Shown here piece by piece: positions 9,383 to 18,161 of a stretch of 64,000 nt of DNA. Below the pieces are notes generated by a model, which was not told where the DNA came from, searched no databases, and saw only the letters and a program-made list of their open reading frames with translations. The position numbers were made by a program, and so were the translations under genes. Origin of the DNA: Candidatus Dechloromonas phosphorivorans (GTDB lineage: Bacteria; Pseudomonadota; Gammaproteobacteria; Burkholderiales; Rhodocyclaceae); contig JADKIP010000013.1 of assembly GCA_016721185.1 (NCBI GenBank), forward strand, positions 285,173 to 349,172, written 5' to 3'. Numbering within the stretch: the stretch's first letter is position 1; the number at the start of each line of letters is the position of its first letter.

Positions 9383-10236
9383 TAAATCGACGCCTTTGGG
9401 TTGTCGCATGCTGCTACGCCCTTTCTGCCCGTGAATTCAGGTTACGGCTTGACGCTCTCGCGGCGCAGCTTGGTGTGGCTTTCTGCGGCGTGATCGTCGA
9501 CAACCGTGGTAGCGATTTGCCTCAAAATGACTCTAATTGGGACTATATTGCTGGGTCGAATCGTGACCACGATTTTTCGGCCTATGTCGAGGGATTGGAA
9601 CACTGTGTGGAGCTTGCAGCAGGCGAACCGGACGTTATGCTGTTTCTCAATGATAGCCTCATGACGCTCCACGCTCCACGCGTCAATGCAAAGGCGGTGG
9701 TGGGCTATGCGGATTTGTTGGCACGTCTTGCAGTGCCAGGGATCTGCGGTAAGGCAGACCACTATGCGATGATGTGTCATCGCAATCCGTGGAGTGGCTT
9801 GCCGCTCTACGTATCCTCGTACTGCTTTCTGCTCAACAATTTGGCATACAGTATTCTTCGTGCGCTACCAGGTTTCGCAGATACAGATGGCCTCAACCGC
9901 GATCGTCCTGTTAATGACAATGCTTGGGGTGTGGGACTGCAGGCGAATTTCCGGGAATTTATTCGGGCATACGTGCATTACGGACATTCCACCTTCGTTT
10001 GGCCAGGGTTGCAGCGCTATTCCATTGATGACAGATTGGTGTCGATCAAGGCACGTTGCATTTACCTTGAGCACCGATTATCCGGGGAGATTGCCCGTGA
10101 CGGCTGTCTAGTTCCAATCAATGCTCGCGCCTTGTCGCGCGTGCAACTTTATCTTGCCGAAAAAGTGGTGGCTTTGCGTTGCTCGTTGTGGCGCCGGTGG
10201 ATTGATTGCCGATCCTCGGCTCGGTCACGCGTGTGA
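9379..10236 (+). CDS. Putative glycosyltransferase or polysaccharide-modifying protein
   Basis: I do not recognise this 285-residue protein with certainty. It starts with GTG behind AAGGAGAAGG. The N-terminus (LWVVACCYALSAREFRLRLD, then GVIVDNRG) has the strand-helix layout of a nucleotide-sugar transferase, and the central VMLFLNDSLMTLH resembles the NDS motif of rhamnan-synthesis F-like proteins. There is no signal peptide or membrane segment. Its place in a cluster between a flippase and a GT4-like gene supports a transferase role, but substrate and fold are not established. Confidence 0.45.
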   Translation: MINRRLWVVACCYALSAREFRLRLDALAAQLGVAFCGVIVDNRGSDLPQNDSNWDYIAGSNRDHDFSAYVEGLEHCVELAAGEPDVMLFLNDSLMTLHAPRVNAKAVVGYADLLARLAVPGICGKADHYAMMCHRNPWSGLPLYVSSYCFLLNNLAYSILRALPGFADTDGLNRDRPVNDNAWGVGLQANFREFIRAYVHYGHSTFVWPGLQRYSIDDRLVSIKARCIYLEHRLSGEIARDGCLVPINARALSRVQLYLAEKVVALRCSLWRRWIDCRSSARSRV

Positions 10237-10249
10237 GGCAGCGTTCGTA

Positions 10250-11350
10250 ATGGCGCGCATCCTTTTCATTACTTCTGCCCATCCTGGCGGTTCGGGCTTT
10301 ATCGGCGCCGGTGAGGGAATCTGCGAATCTAGTCTGCGAACCTTGGTAGCTGCCGGATATGAGGTCCATGTGCTTTGTTTCGCGTCTCTGCGGCAGCAGC
10401 CAAATCCTGGTGTTGTAGCCTTATGTGCTTCGTATCGCACGTTGGCACAGAGTGGGATGCAATCAGTATTTGGCATTCTGCGTGGTTGGCGCTGGGGGAG
10501 TCTGCTTGCCCCTTGGTTCTTTACACGTTGTAGCCCGAGCAACCTCCGAGTGGTGTCAACTGCACTTGCTGACACCGAGTTCAAGGAGGTCTGGATTGAT
10601 TTTCCTTCTTCATTGGGATTTGCCCCGTACCTTGGTGATCGCTTCGTCAGTTATTTCGTACACGACGTGGTTTCGCAGAAGGTGGGCCGGCGGCCATTAC
10701 TCGCTTTCCTTGCTAGGCGCGTTGAGGCTATCGAACAACGGCTTGCCGCCTTCTCGCGGCGCTGCTATGTGTTATCAGATAAGGATGGCCATCTAATACG
10801 CCAACTGGGTTATGCGGGTGATATTGTCGTTTCGCCGCCAATGAACGTACATGCTGGATTGGTGGAAGGGGGGCGGCCGGCAGCCTCGATCGTTAGCGAA
10901 TTTTCAGAGCAGCGAAATCTTGTTTTCTTTGGAAATATGCGACGCCCCGAAAACCATTGGTCGATGATGTACTTTATTGCGTTCCGCTACCGCTCGATCC
11001 GTCGGATTTGTCCTGATGTCCGCCTCTGGATTCTCGGCATCGCACCCCGTCGATCTCTTCGTTTGCTATCATATTGGGTGGGTGGTGTAGAAGTAGTCGG
11101 TGCTGTTGATGATCCTGTCTTGGTCTTTCAGGCCGCGACGTTATGTGTTGTTCCATTGCGCTTTGGCGCTGGGGTCAAGATCAAGGTGCTACAGATGCTG
11201 GATGCTGGTGCGACGGTTGTATCGACAACGGTTGGTGCTGAAGGTATCGTTGCTAAAGATAGTCTTGTGGTGGCCGATGATGCGGAATTCGTGACGGCAG
11301 TCTGCAGTCTTATGGCTAGTCAGGTCAGTAGTCGAAAGGCGAGCACGTGA
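10250..11350 (+). CDS. Glycosyltransferase, family 4-like (GT-B)
   Basis: A 366-residue cytoplasmic transferase. The ATG at 10250 is chosen because it follows the previous stop by 13 bp and gives a typical GT-B N-terminus (ARILFITSAHPGGSGFIGAGE). The frame is open further upstream, but that would overlap the previous gene by over 100 bp. The C-terminal half has FFGNMRRPENH, VRLWILGIAPRR, a VEVVGAVDDPVLVFQAATLCVVPL stretch and RFGAGVKIKVLQ, as in family 1/4 transferases. It probably adds one sugar of the repeat unit; donor and acceptor cannot be read from sequence. Confidence 0.75.
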   Translation: MARILFITSAHPGGSGFIGAGEGICESSLRTLVAAGYEVHVLCFASLRQQPNPGVVALCASYRTLAQSGMQSVFGILRGWRWGSLLAPWFFTRCSPSNLRVVSTALADTEFKEVWIDFPSSLGFAPYLGDRFVSYFVHDVVSQKVGRRPLLAFLARRVEAIEQRLAAFSRRCYVLSDKDGHLIRQLGYAGDIVVSPPMNVHAGLVEGGRPAASIVSEFSEQRNLVFFGNMRRPENHWSMMYFIAFRYRSIRRICPDVRLWILGIAPRRSLRLLSYWVGGVEVVGAVDDPVLVFQAATLCVVPLRFGAGVKIKVLQMLDAGATVVSTTVGAEGIVAKDSLVVADDAEFVTAVCSLMASQVSSRKAST

Positions 11351-11610
11351 AGCGCTATTTTCCCATGCCGGAATTTGTCGCTTGGGCAGAAGGTGGGGGC
11401 CGCAAAAGCAATCACAGAGCCGTCGCTCGATCATCGGGAGATCTACTAAATGCGTGTCTAGAGTCGCTGATACGTTGCCATAAGGTGGTTTGTATGGTCT
11501 TGCCATCGAATATCCCTTCCCCATTTGTGCGAAAGCCAAGTTTGGTATTTGTGAAAGGCGTTCCGGGTCGAAAAGGGTTTTTGTCTAATTCAGGTCACAT
11601 GTTTTTTTGA
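11347..11610 (+). CDS. Small hypothetical protein, possible gene fragment
   Basis: An 87-codon frame starting with GTG that overlaps the preceding stop as GTGA, the same coupling style used by neighbouring genes. The product begins KRYFPMPEFVAWAEGGGRKS and matches no family that I know. It has no clear signal peptide or membrane segment. About 116 bp of AT-rich sequence without an ORF follow before the next gene. It could be a short real gene or the left part of a gene that decayed during rearrangement of the cluster. Confidence 0.3.
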   Translation: MKRYFPMPEFVAWAEGGGRKSNHRAVARSSGDLLNACLESLIRCHKVVCMVLPSNIPSPFVRKPSLVFVKGVPGRKGFLSNSGHMFF

Positions 11611-11726
11611 TGAAGCCACACTTCACGATTGTTTGATTTGTCGTAGCTTTGATGTTCATAATTTGTTTCGGATTCTTGCAACTCTCAGTATTGCCTTTAC
11701 GATTTACTTCGCTCATCTAGATAATA

Positions 11727-12659
11727 GTGGAAAAAATTTTTCCGAAAATAGCGATTCTCCTCGCTGCCTACAATGGCTCAACCTATATTGCTCAGCAACT
11801 TGAATCAATCTTGCAGCAAAATGGGGTGGATATTCAGGTATTTGTCAGTGTTGATCAATCGACAGATGGAACCGAGAGTTTTATTGCTTCGTGGGCATCC
11901 ACTGAGTCACGTTTGACGGTATTGCCTTTTGGTCAGCGTTTTGGTGGTGCAGGACCAAATTTTTTCAGATTATTGCAAGACGTTGATTTGAGTGGTTTTG
12001 ACTATTTGAGTTTTGCTGATCAGGATGATCTTTGGCATCCAGACAAATTATCGCGCGCCCATCGATTGATGACGGCTAGCAATGCGGCAGGTTATTCGAG
12101 TAATTTCACAGCATTTTGGCCTTCTGGCGAGTCGCGCTTAATAAATAAGGCTAGGCCGCAGCGTTCGTGGGATTACCTGTTCGAGTCGGCGGGGCCCGGT
12201 TGTACATACGTCTTGCACGCCAGTCTCGCATTGCCGCTACAACAGTTGGTGCGGGATTCCGGCAAGCGCTTGCTCGGAGTCGATTACCACGATTGGTTGA
12301 CATACGCCTTTGCTAGGCATCAGAGATTGCCTTGGGTAATTGATAGCTGTTCAAGAATGCAATATCGCCAGCACGCACACAATCAGATCGGGGTTAATTC
12401 CGGATGGCTCTCTTTTTGGTTACGGGCACGAAAGGTGCTTAACGGCCATGGTTTCGAGCAGGCTTTGCTTATTTCAGATTTGATTGGTGCTTCCTCGTTG
12501 TCAGTGGTAAATCGAGGATTACGTAGTGGTCGTTTGGGTTATCTGTGGCTTGGTTTGCGGGCCAGACAATGCCGGCGGCGTCCATTAGATCAGGCTTTGT
12601 TTTTTGTTTCATGCATTTTGTTAGCTATCTTGAATCCCGAAATACGGGGTGGTAATTGA
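11727..12659 (+). CDS. Glycosyltransferase family 2
   Basis: A 310-residue GT-A transferase. The N-terminus has the GT2 signature IAILLAAYNGSTYIAQQLES followed by VFVSVDQSTDGT, and the metal-binding motif is in FADQDDLWHPDKL. This resembles rhamnosyl- and related transferases acting on lipid-linked O-antigen units. It starts with GTG; the weak upstream sequence is AT-rich. Its end overlaps the TTG start of the epimerase gene, so expression is probably coupled. Confidence 0.82.
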   Translation: MEKIFPKIAILLAAYNGSTYIAQQLESILQQNGVDIQVFVSVDQSTDGTESFIASWASTESRLTVLPFGQRFGGAGPNFFRLLQDVDLSGFDYLSFADQDDLWHPDKLSRAHRLMTASNAAGYSSNFTAFWPSGESRLINKARPQRSWDYLFESAGPGCTYVLHASLALPLQQLVRDSGKRLLGVDYHDWLTYAFARHQRLPWVIDSCSRMQYRQHAHNQIGVNSGWLSFWLRARKVLNGHGFEQALLISDLIGASSLSVVNRGLRSGRLGYLWLGLRARQCRRRPLDQALFFVSCILLAILNPEIRGGN

Positions 12660-13606
12660 CTCGCCGGGTCTTGATTACAGGTGGCTTGGGCTTCGTTGGT
12701 CATGCCCTCTCTTTGGCTCTTCTGAACGCCGGGTTTTTCGTGCGTGTAAGCTCTAGACGAGCACATTCCCCAGAGCCGTGTGGTGTTGAGTTTTTCAGAG
12801 TAGCTGATGATGGCTTGACAAACTGGCGGAATGGATTGAAGTCAGTAAATACCGTCGTGCACTGTGCTGCACGCGTACATGTTAAGGATGAGATTGCGTC
12901 TGATCCATTGGTCGCTTTTCGCACTGTAAATGTTTCCAGTACGTTGGAGCTTGCTCGTCAAGCTGCCAATATGGGTATCAAAAGGTTTGTGTTTGTCAGC
13001 TCAATCGGTGTGAATGGTGCTGAAACATTTGCAAAATCCTTTGCTGCTGATGATGAGCCTTCGCCGCACTCTCCCTATGCGGTGTCTAAATATGAAGCCG
13101 AGTTGGGTCTTCGCGCTTTGTCTGCCGAGACTGACATGGAAGTGGTTGTTGTGCGCCCGCCTCTGGTTTACGGTCCAAATGCCCCAGGTAATTTCGGATC
13201 GCTTGTGCGCTGGCTTGAGTGGGGCGTGCCACTGCCATTTGGCGCGGTTACGGAGAATCGGCGTAGCTTGATAGCCCTTGATAATTTGGTTGATTTGCTG
13301 CTTCGTGTTATTGATCATCCGGCTGCGGCTAACCAGACTTTTTTGGCAGCTGATGGAGAGGATGTCTCTACTGCTGACTTAGTTCGCCGCATGGGTTTTG
13401 CTTTGGGCAGGCCGGCTTGTTTGCTGTCGGTATCCCCCGGTTTGTTGCGCAGTGGGGCATCTTTATTGGGCCGGGGGGACGTGGCTAAAATTTTGTGCAG
13501 TTCATTACAGATTGATATTGCAAAAACTCGCGAACTACTGAATTGGACACCACCAGTCTGCGTGGACGAGGCGCTGCGGCGGGCATTAAGCCGGGGACAT
13601 CCTTGA
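12656..13606 (+). CDS. NAD-dependent sugar epimerase/reductase (SDR family)
   Basis: A 316-residue extended short-chain dehydrogenase with the N-terminal Rossmann motif VLITGGLGFVGHAL, the VHCAARVHV stretch, catalytic SS...Y-x3-K seen as FVSSIGVNG and PYAVSKYEAE, and RPPLVYGP. Proteins of this type usually sit directly before the initiating sugar-phosphate transferase, as here, and make or reduce a 4-keto sugar or epimerise UDP-HexNAc. The start is TTG sharing bases with the preceding TGA (TTGA), with GGGGTGG upstream. The exact sugar product is not determinable. Confidence 0.82.
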   Translation: MTRRVLITGGLGFVGHALSLALLNAGFFVRVSSRRAHSPEPCGVEFFRVADDGLTNWRNGLKSVNTVVHCAARVHVKDEIASDPLVAFRTVNVSSTLELARQAANMGIKRFVFVSSIGVNGAETFAKSFAADDEPSPHSPYAVSKYEAELGLRALSAETDMEVVVVRPPLVYGPNAPGNFGSLVRWLEWGVPLPFGAVTENRRSLIALDNLVDLLLRVIDHPAAANQTFLAADGEDVSTADLVRRMGFALGRPACLLSVSPGLLRSGASLLGRGDVAKILCSSLQIDIAKTRELLNWTPPVCVDEALRRALSRGHP

Positions 13607-14163
13607 AACGTTTGTTCGATCTGCTATTGGTTTTTTGTGCAACAGTTTTATTGCTATTGCCTTTGATTTTGGTCGTAGCGGCTGTAAGCCTGACTTCATC
13701 AGGCCCGGTGTTGTATTGGTCTGACCGTGTCGGACGGTATAATAAAATATTTAGGATGCCAAAGTTTCGTAGCATGCGTATTGGAACGCCAACGGTGGCA
13801 ACCCATTTGTTGCGGGACCCCAATGCCTATTTGACGCCGGTTGGATCATTTTTAAGAAAATCCAGTCTGGACGAGTTGCCCCAACTGTGGAGTATTCTTG
13901 TTGGAGATATGAGCTTTGTCGGCCCGCGTCCGGCGTTGTTTAACCAAGATGATCTGATTGCCTTGAGAACAAAGCGTGGAGTGGACGGGTTGCTACCTGG
14001 GTTGACCGGGTGGGCGCAGGTTAACGGGCGCGACGAATTGCCGATTCCGGATAAGGTGGAGCTTGATGTGCTGTATTTGAAGCGCCAGTCTCTCTGCTTT
14101 GATATGAAGATTCTCTGGCTAACAGCGGTCAAGGTGCTGCGACGTGATGGAGTTACGCACTGA
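13603..14163 (+). CDS. Initiating phosphoglycosyl transferase, small (PglC-like)
   Basis: A 186-residue membrane-associated enzyme that transfers a sugar-1-phosphate onto undecaprenyl phosphate. I place the start at TTG 13603, overlapping the preceding stop (TTGA), because the product then begins KRLFDLLLVFCATVLLLLPL, the family's single re-entrant membrane helix; the frame is open upstream. Core motifs KFRSM, SSLDELPQLWSIL, DMSFVGPRP and PGLTGWAQVNGRD are present. The lack of extra N-terminal membrane helices marks the short monotopic type rather than WbaP. Confidence 0.88.
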   Translation: MKRLFDLLLVFCATVLLLLPLILVVAAVSLTSSGPVLYWSDRVGRYNKIFRMPKFRSMRIGTPTVATHLLRDPNAYLTPVGSFLRKSSLDELPQLWSILVGDMSFVGPRPALFNQDDLIALRTKRGVDGLLPGLTGWAQVNGRDELPIPDKVELDVLYLKRQSLCFDMKILWLTAVKVLRRDGVTH

Positions 14164-14255
14164 TGTGGCCTGGTTTTTTTGCTTCGGTGAGTATTTCGGG
14201 CGGGTACAGTCACCGGCTAAATTCAGGATCGATGCGAATTATTTCGCGTAATTAA

Positions 14256-16091
14256 GTGAATAAAGTTTTTCTTTCCCTCGTTGTCTTTTTGTTTGATCTT
14301 TCTGCCCTCGTTTTTGCTTGGGCGGGAGGGTTCTTCTTGCGTTTTAACTTCGACATCCCCGCTAATTTCATGGTTGTAGTGAGTTGGGGCTTGCTATTCC
14401 TGTTGCCGGCGCATGCTGTGGCTTGTCGTATTGCTGGCCTTTATCGCGGCATCTGGATGTTTGCCAGCTTGCCGGACTTGAGGCGTGTTTTGCGTGCGGT
14501 TGCGTTGTCTGCCGCAGCATTGCTGGTATTTTTTGCGTTGTATCGCTTTGAAAATCAAGTGGTCCCACGATCCTTGCTGATGCTTTACCCAATGCTGATG
14601 ATCCTCTATATGGGAGGTGGTCGGGCGGCGTACCGGATGTGGAAAGAGCATCGCCTTTATGGTGGCTTGATTGCCCAGGGCAAACCGGTGGTGATTGTTG
14701 GCGCCGGACGAGGCGGGGCGATGTTGGTGCGCGAACTGGAACGCAGCGCCGACTGGCGGGTTGTTTGTCTGGTGGACGATGATCGCAGCAAATGGGGCAG
14801 GGAGCTTTCCGGGCATCCGGTAGTCGGCGGAATCGATGGTCTGGCGGATGTACTGGCTTCCGAGAAAGCGCTACACGTCATTCTGGCGATGCCATCGGCA
14901 GCAGCTGAGACATGTCGCCGGGCGACCGAGATTGCCGTGGAAGCAGGGGCGCATGTGTTTACGGTGCCCGGCTTGGAGGATGTGATGACCGGGCGGGTCG
15001 CCATCTCGGCGATTCGGCCCGTAGAAATTGAGGATTTGCTGGGCCGGGAGCCTGTGTGGATCGACACCCAGCATGTGGCAGCCATGGTGGCGGGAAAAAC
15101 TATTCTGGTGACAGGGGCGGGGGGGTCCATCGGCAGTGAGTTATGTCGGCAGTTGGCGCGTTTTTCGCCGGTTCAACTGGTTCTCTACGAACAGAGCGAG
15201 TTTGCGCTTTACACGCTGGAACAATGGTTTGCAGTCCATATGCCAGAGATCGCCCTGGTGGCGCTGGCTGGTGATGTCAAGGATGCGGCGCGGTTGGATG
15301 AAGTATTTGCCGCCCATCAACCCCAAGTGGTTTTCCACGCTGCAGCATACAAGCATGTGCCGCTGATGGAAGTGGGCAATGCGTGGCAGGCGGTGCGTAA
15401 CAACGCAATGGGCACCTTGCTGGTGGCTGAGACGGCGAGCCGTTTTGGCGTGGCGCGTTTTATCCTGATTTCGACCGACAAGGCGGTGAACCCGACCAAC
15501 GTCATGGGTGCCACCAAGCGGCTGGCCGAGATGGTTTGCGAAGCGCTACATCGTCAAGGTCGTGGTACACAATTCGGGATGGTGCGCTTCGGTAATGTAC
15601 TGGGCAGCACCGGCAGTGTGATTCCCAAATTTCAAGAGCAGATAGCGCGCGGTGGGCCGGTGACGGTTACTCATCCGGAGATTACCCGCTATTTTATGTC
15701 GATTCCCGAAGCAGCGCAGTTGGTACTTCAGGCGGCGGCGATGGGGCAGGGTGGCGAGATATTCGTGCTCGACATGGGTGAGCCGGTCAGGATTGTCGAT
15801 CTGGCGCGCAAGATGATTCGCCTTTGTGGTTATTCGGATGGCGAAATTCGTATCGAATTCACCGGTCTGCGGCCGGGTGAAAAACTATATGAAGAATTGC
15901 TGGCCGACGCCGAGCAAACAGGCCCGACGCCGCATCCTAAATTGCGTATTGCCCGGGCTCGTCCGGTCGACGCTGATTTTTTGTTAAATTTGCGCCCCTG
16001 GTTAGCAGAAACTAGTCAGAGCGATGAGCGGGTGCGTGAGGTGCTGACTCACTGGGTTCCGGAATACCATCCGGCGCTCAATCCTTCCTGA
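14256..16091 (+). CDS. Membrane-bound nucleotide-sugar 4,6-dehydratase (WbpM/CapD-like)
   Basis: A 611-residue protein with about four N-terminal membrane helices (first about 125 residues), a first Rossmann-like domain (VVIVGAGRGGAMLVREL), and a C-terminal SDR dehydratase domain (ILVTGAGGSIGSELCRQL, AAYKHVPLME, TDKAVNPTNVMGATKR). This architecture is known for UDP-GlcNAc 4,6-dehydratases that open the path to QuiNAc/FucNAc-type sugars, fitting the adjacent epimerase and phosphoglycosyl transferase. The catalytic position usually Tyr in YxxxK appears as Met (NVMGATKR), as in WbpM/FlaA1-type enzymes. It starts with GTG and closes the cluster. Confidence 0.9.
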   Translation: MNKVFLSLVVFLFDLSALVFAWAGGFFLRFNFDIPANFMVVVSWGLLFLLPAHAVACRIAGLYRGIWMFASLPDLRRVLRAVALSAAALLVFFALYRFENQVVPRSLLMLYPMLMILYMGGGRAAYRMWKEHRLYGGLIAQGKPVVIVGAGRGGAMLVRELERSADWRVVCLVDDDRSKWGRELSGHPVVGGIDGLADVLASEKALHVILAMPSAAAETCRRATEIAVEAGAHVFTVPGLEDVMTGRVAISAIRPVEIEDLLGREPVWIDTQHVAAMVAGKTILVTGAGGSIGSELCRQLARFSPVQLVLYEQSEFALYTLEQWFAVHMPEIALVALAGDVKDAARLDEVFAAHQPQVVFHAAAYKHVPLMEVGNAWQAVRNNAMGTLLVAETASRFGVARFILISTDKAVNPTNVMGATKRLAEMVCEALHRQGRGTQFGMVRFGNVLGSTGSVIPKFQEQIARGGPVTVTHPEITRYFMSIPEAAQLVLQAAAMGQGGEIFVLDMGEPVRIVDLARKMIRLCGYSDGEIRIEFTGLRPGEKLYEELLADAEQTGPTPHPKLRIARARPVDADFLLNLRPWLAETSQSDERVREVLTHWVPEYHPALNPS

Positions 16092-16133
16092 ACAACCTAG
16101 CGGCAGTTGCCGCGCTATGACCATGGTGAGTGT

Positions 16134-18068
16134 GTGATTCACGAATTCCTTGACCTTCCCCAACTCCTATCCGCCGCCGGTATCGTTCGTTTGCCGGGCT
16201 CAAAAAGCATCTCAAATCGTGTTTTATTACTGGCTGCCCTAGCCGAAGGTGAAACTGAGGTGCGTGATCTGCTTGCCTCTGACGATACGGCGCGCATGCT
16301 GGAGGCGTTAAAAGTCTTGGGTGTCGGGGTGACGGCGCTAGGTAATGAGAACTGGTTGATCAAAGGCTGCGGCGGGAAATTTCCGGTCAAGCAGGCCGAG
16401 CTTTTCCTCGGTAATGCCGGCACGGCCTTTCGCCCACTAACGGCAGCCCTTGCGCTAGCCGGTGGCGACTACATCCTCAAAGGCGTTGCCCGGATGCACG
16501 AGCGGCCGATTGGTGACTTGGTTGATGGGCTAAGACAGCTTGGGGCAGATATCACTTATCTTGGCAACGACGGGTTTCCGCCGCTACATCTCAAGCCGGC
16601 AACGATTATGCCGGGTGGTGTGGTCAAAGTGCGCGGCGACGTCTCCAGCCAGTTTTTGACTGGCTTGCTGATGGCGCTGCCGCTGACTGGTGAGGCGGCT
16701 ACGGTCGACGTCATTGGTGAGCTGATTTCCAAGCCTTATATCGAAATTACATTGGCCGTCATGGCGCGCTTTGGCGTTCAAGTGCACCGCGAGGGCTGGC
16801 AGCGTTTTACGGTACAGGCTGGTAGTCGATACGTCTCTCCAGGCACTGTTTATGTCGAAGGTGACGCTTCCTCAGCTTCCTATTTTCTGGCGCTGGGGGC
16901 GATTGGTGGCGGGCCGGTAAGGGTTGAAGGGGTTGGGCGGGATTCAATTCAGGGCGATGTCAAGTTTGCTGAAGCGCTGGCGAAGATGGGCGCATGCATT
17001 GAGATGGGCCCGAACTGGATGGCGTCGCGAGCACCGGCCGACGGGTTGGTTGCGGTCGACCTCGATTGCAACCATATTCCTGATGCAGCAATGACGCTGG
17101 CAACCGTGGCGCTGTTTGCAAAAGGAACGACAACGTTGCGCAATATTGCTTCCTGGCGGGTCAAGGAAACAGATCGTATCGTGGCGATGGCGACCGAGTT
17201 ACGCAAGTTGGGGGCAGGGGTTGAAGAGGGAGAGGATTTTATACGCGTCACGCCCGCCCGCCTAAAGCCAGCCGCAATCGATACCTACGACGATCACCGG
17301 ATCGCGATGTGCTTCTCTTTGGCAGCTTTCGGTACGCCGTTGCGAATCAATGATCCGAAGTGTGTCGCCAAGACTTTCCCTGATTTCTTTGAACGTTTTG
17401 CCGATGTCACCAAGGCTGCCCCGGTTATTGCTATCGACGGACCTTCTGCTTCCGGCAAAGGGACGGTGGCTGCCCGCGTGGCTGCTGCCCTGGGTTTTGC
17501 CTATCTGGATTCCGGTGCTTTATACCGGTTGACCGCGCTTGCCGCCCAGCGAGCCGCTATCGACTGGGCCGATGAGGCTGGTGTGGCTGGTATTGCAGCG
17601 GCACTTAATGTCGAGTTCTTTGAGGCAGATATTCTTCTCGATGGAATACCGATCGGTGACGCCATTCGCTCGGAGGAAATCTCTGCCGGTGCCTCAAAGG
17701 TCGCTGCCCTGCCTGCGGTTCGCGATGCCTTGCTATTTCGCCAACGGGCGTTTAATACAACCCCTGGTTTGGTTGGCGACGGACGAGACATGGGGTCGGT
17801 TATTTTTCCGCGGGCAGAACTCAAAGTATTCCTGACGGCAAGTGCCGAAGAAAGAGCTGAGCGTCGTTATAAGCAGTTGATCGAAAAAGGTTTATCTGCT
17901 AATCTCCCCGACCTTCTGCTGGACCTGAAGCAACGTGACGAACGGGATTCCCAACGTAGCGTCGCCCCATTAAGGCAGGAGCCGGATGCCAGGTTGCTCG
18001 ACACGACCTTTCTGACCATTGATCAGGCGGTCAATCAGGTGTTGATGTGGTTCCGGGAAGCAAAGTAG
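16134..18068 (+). CDS. aroA-cmk: Fused EPSP synthase / cytidylate kinase
   Basis: One reading frame of about 644 residues joins two enzymes. Residues about 1-425 are 5-enolpyruvylshikimate-3-phosphate synthase (PGSKSISNR, LFLGNAGTAFRPL, DDHRIAM), the sixth step of chorismate synthesis. From about residue 430 it is cytidylate kinase (IAIDGPSASGKGT P-loop, YLDSGALYR, DGRDMGSVIFP). In many relatives these are adjacent separate genes. I prefer the GTG at 16134 with GGTGAG upstream; an in-frame TTG at 16107 would add nine residues. No stop or start signal interrupts the junction near 17410-17425, so the fusion appears genuine. Confidence 0.93.
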   Translation: MIHEFLDLPQLLSAAGIVRLPGSKSISNRVLLLAALAEGETEVRDLLASDDTARMLEALKVLGVGVTALGNENWLIKGCGGKFPVKQAELFLGNAGTAFRPLTAALALAGGDYILKGVARMHERPIGDLVDGLRQLGADITYLGNDGFPPLHLKPATIMPGGVVKVRGDVSSQFLTGLLMALPLTGEAATVDVIGELISKPYIEITLAVMARFGVQVHREGWQRFTVQAGSRYVSPGTVYVEGDASSASYFLALGAIGGGPVRVEGVGRDSIQGDVKFAEALAKMGACIEMGPNWMASRAPADGLVAVDLDCNHIPDAAMTLATVALFAKGTTTLRNIASWRVKETDRIVAMATELRKLGAGVEEGEDFIRVTPARLKPAAIDTYDDHRIAMCFSLAAFGTPLRINDPKCVAKTFPDFFERFADVTKAAPVIAIDGPSASGKGTVAARVAAALGFAYLDSGALYRLTALAAQRAAIDWADEAGVAGIAAALNVEFFEADILLDGIPIGDAIRSEEISAGASKVAALPAVRDALLFRQRAFNTTPGLVGDGRDMGSVIFPRAELKVFLTASAEERAERRYKQLIEKGLSANLPDLLLDLKQRDERDSQRSVAPLRQEPDARLLDTTFLTIDQAVNQVLMWFREAK

Positions 18069-18076
18069 TAACGGTG

Positions 18077-18098
18077 TTGCCGGTCGTGTGACCGGCAA
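18077..18098 (+). terminator. Hairpin after aroA-cmk
   Basis: A perfect 8-bp inverted repeat (TTGCCGGT / ACCGGCAA) with a 6-nt loop lies between the kinase stop and rpsA. It is followed only by a short TTTG run, so it may attenuate rather than end transcription, leaving rpsA expression to its own promoter and partial read-through. Confidence 0.45.
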
Positions 18099-18161
18099 TT
18101 TGATTCAAACTCTAACCCGCTGTGAATTTCACGATTTGCGGCACGAAAGCTCTCTCCGTCA

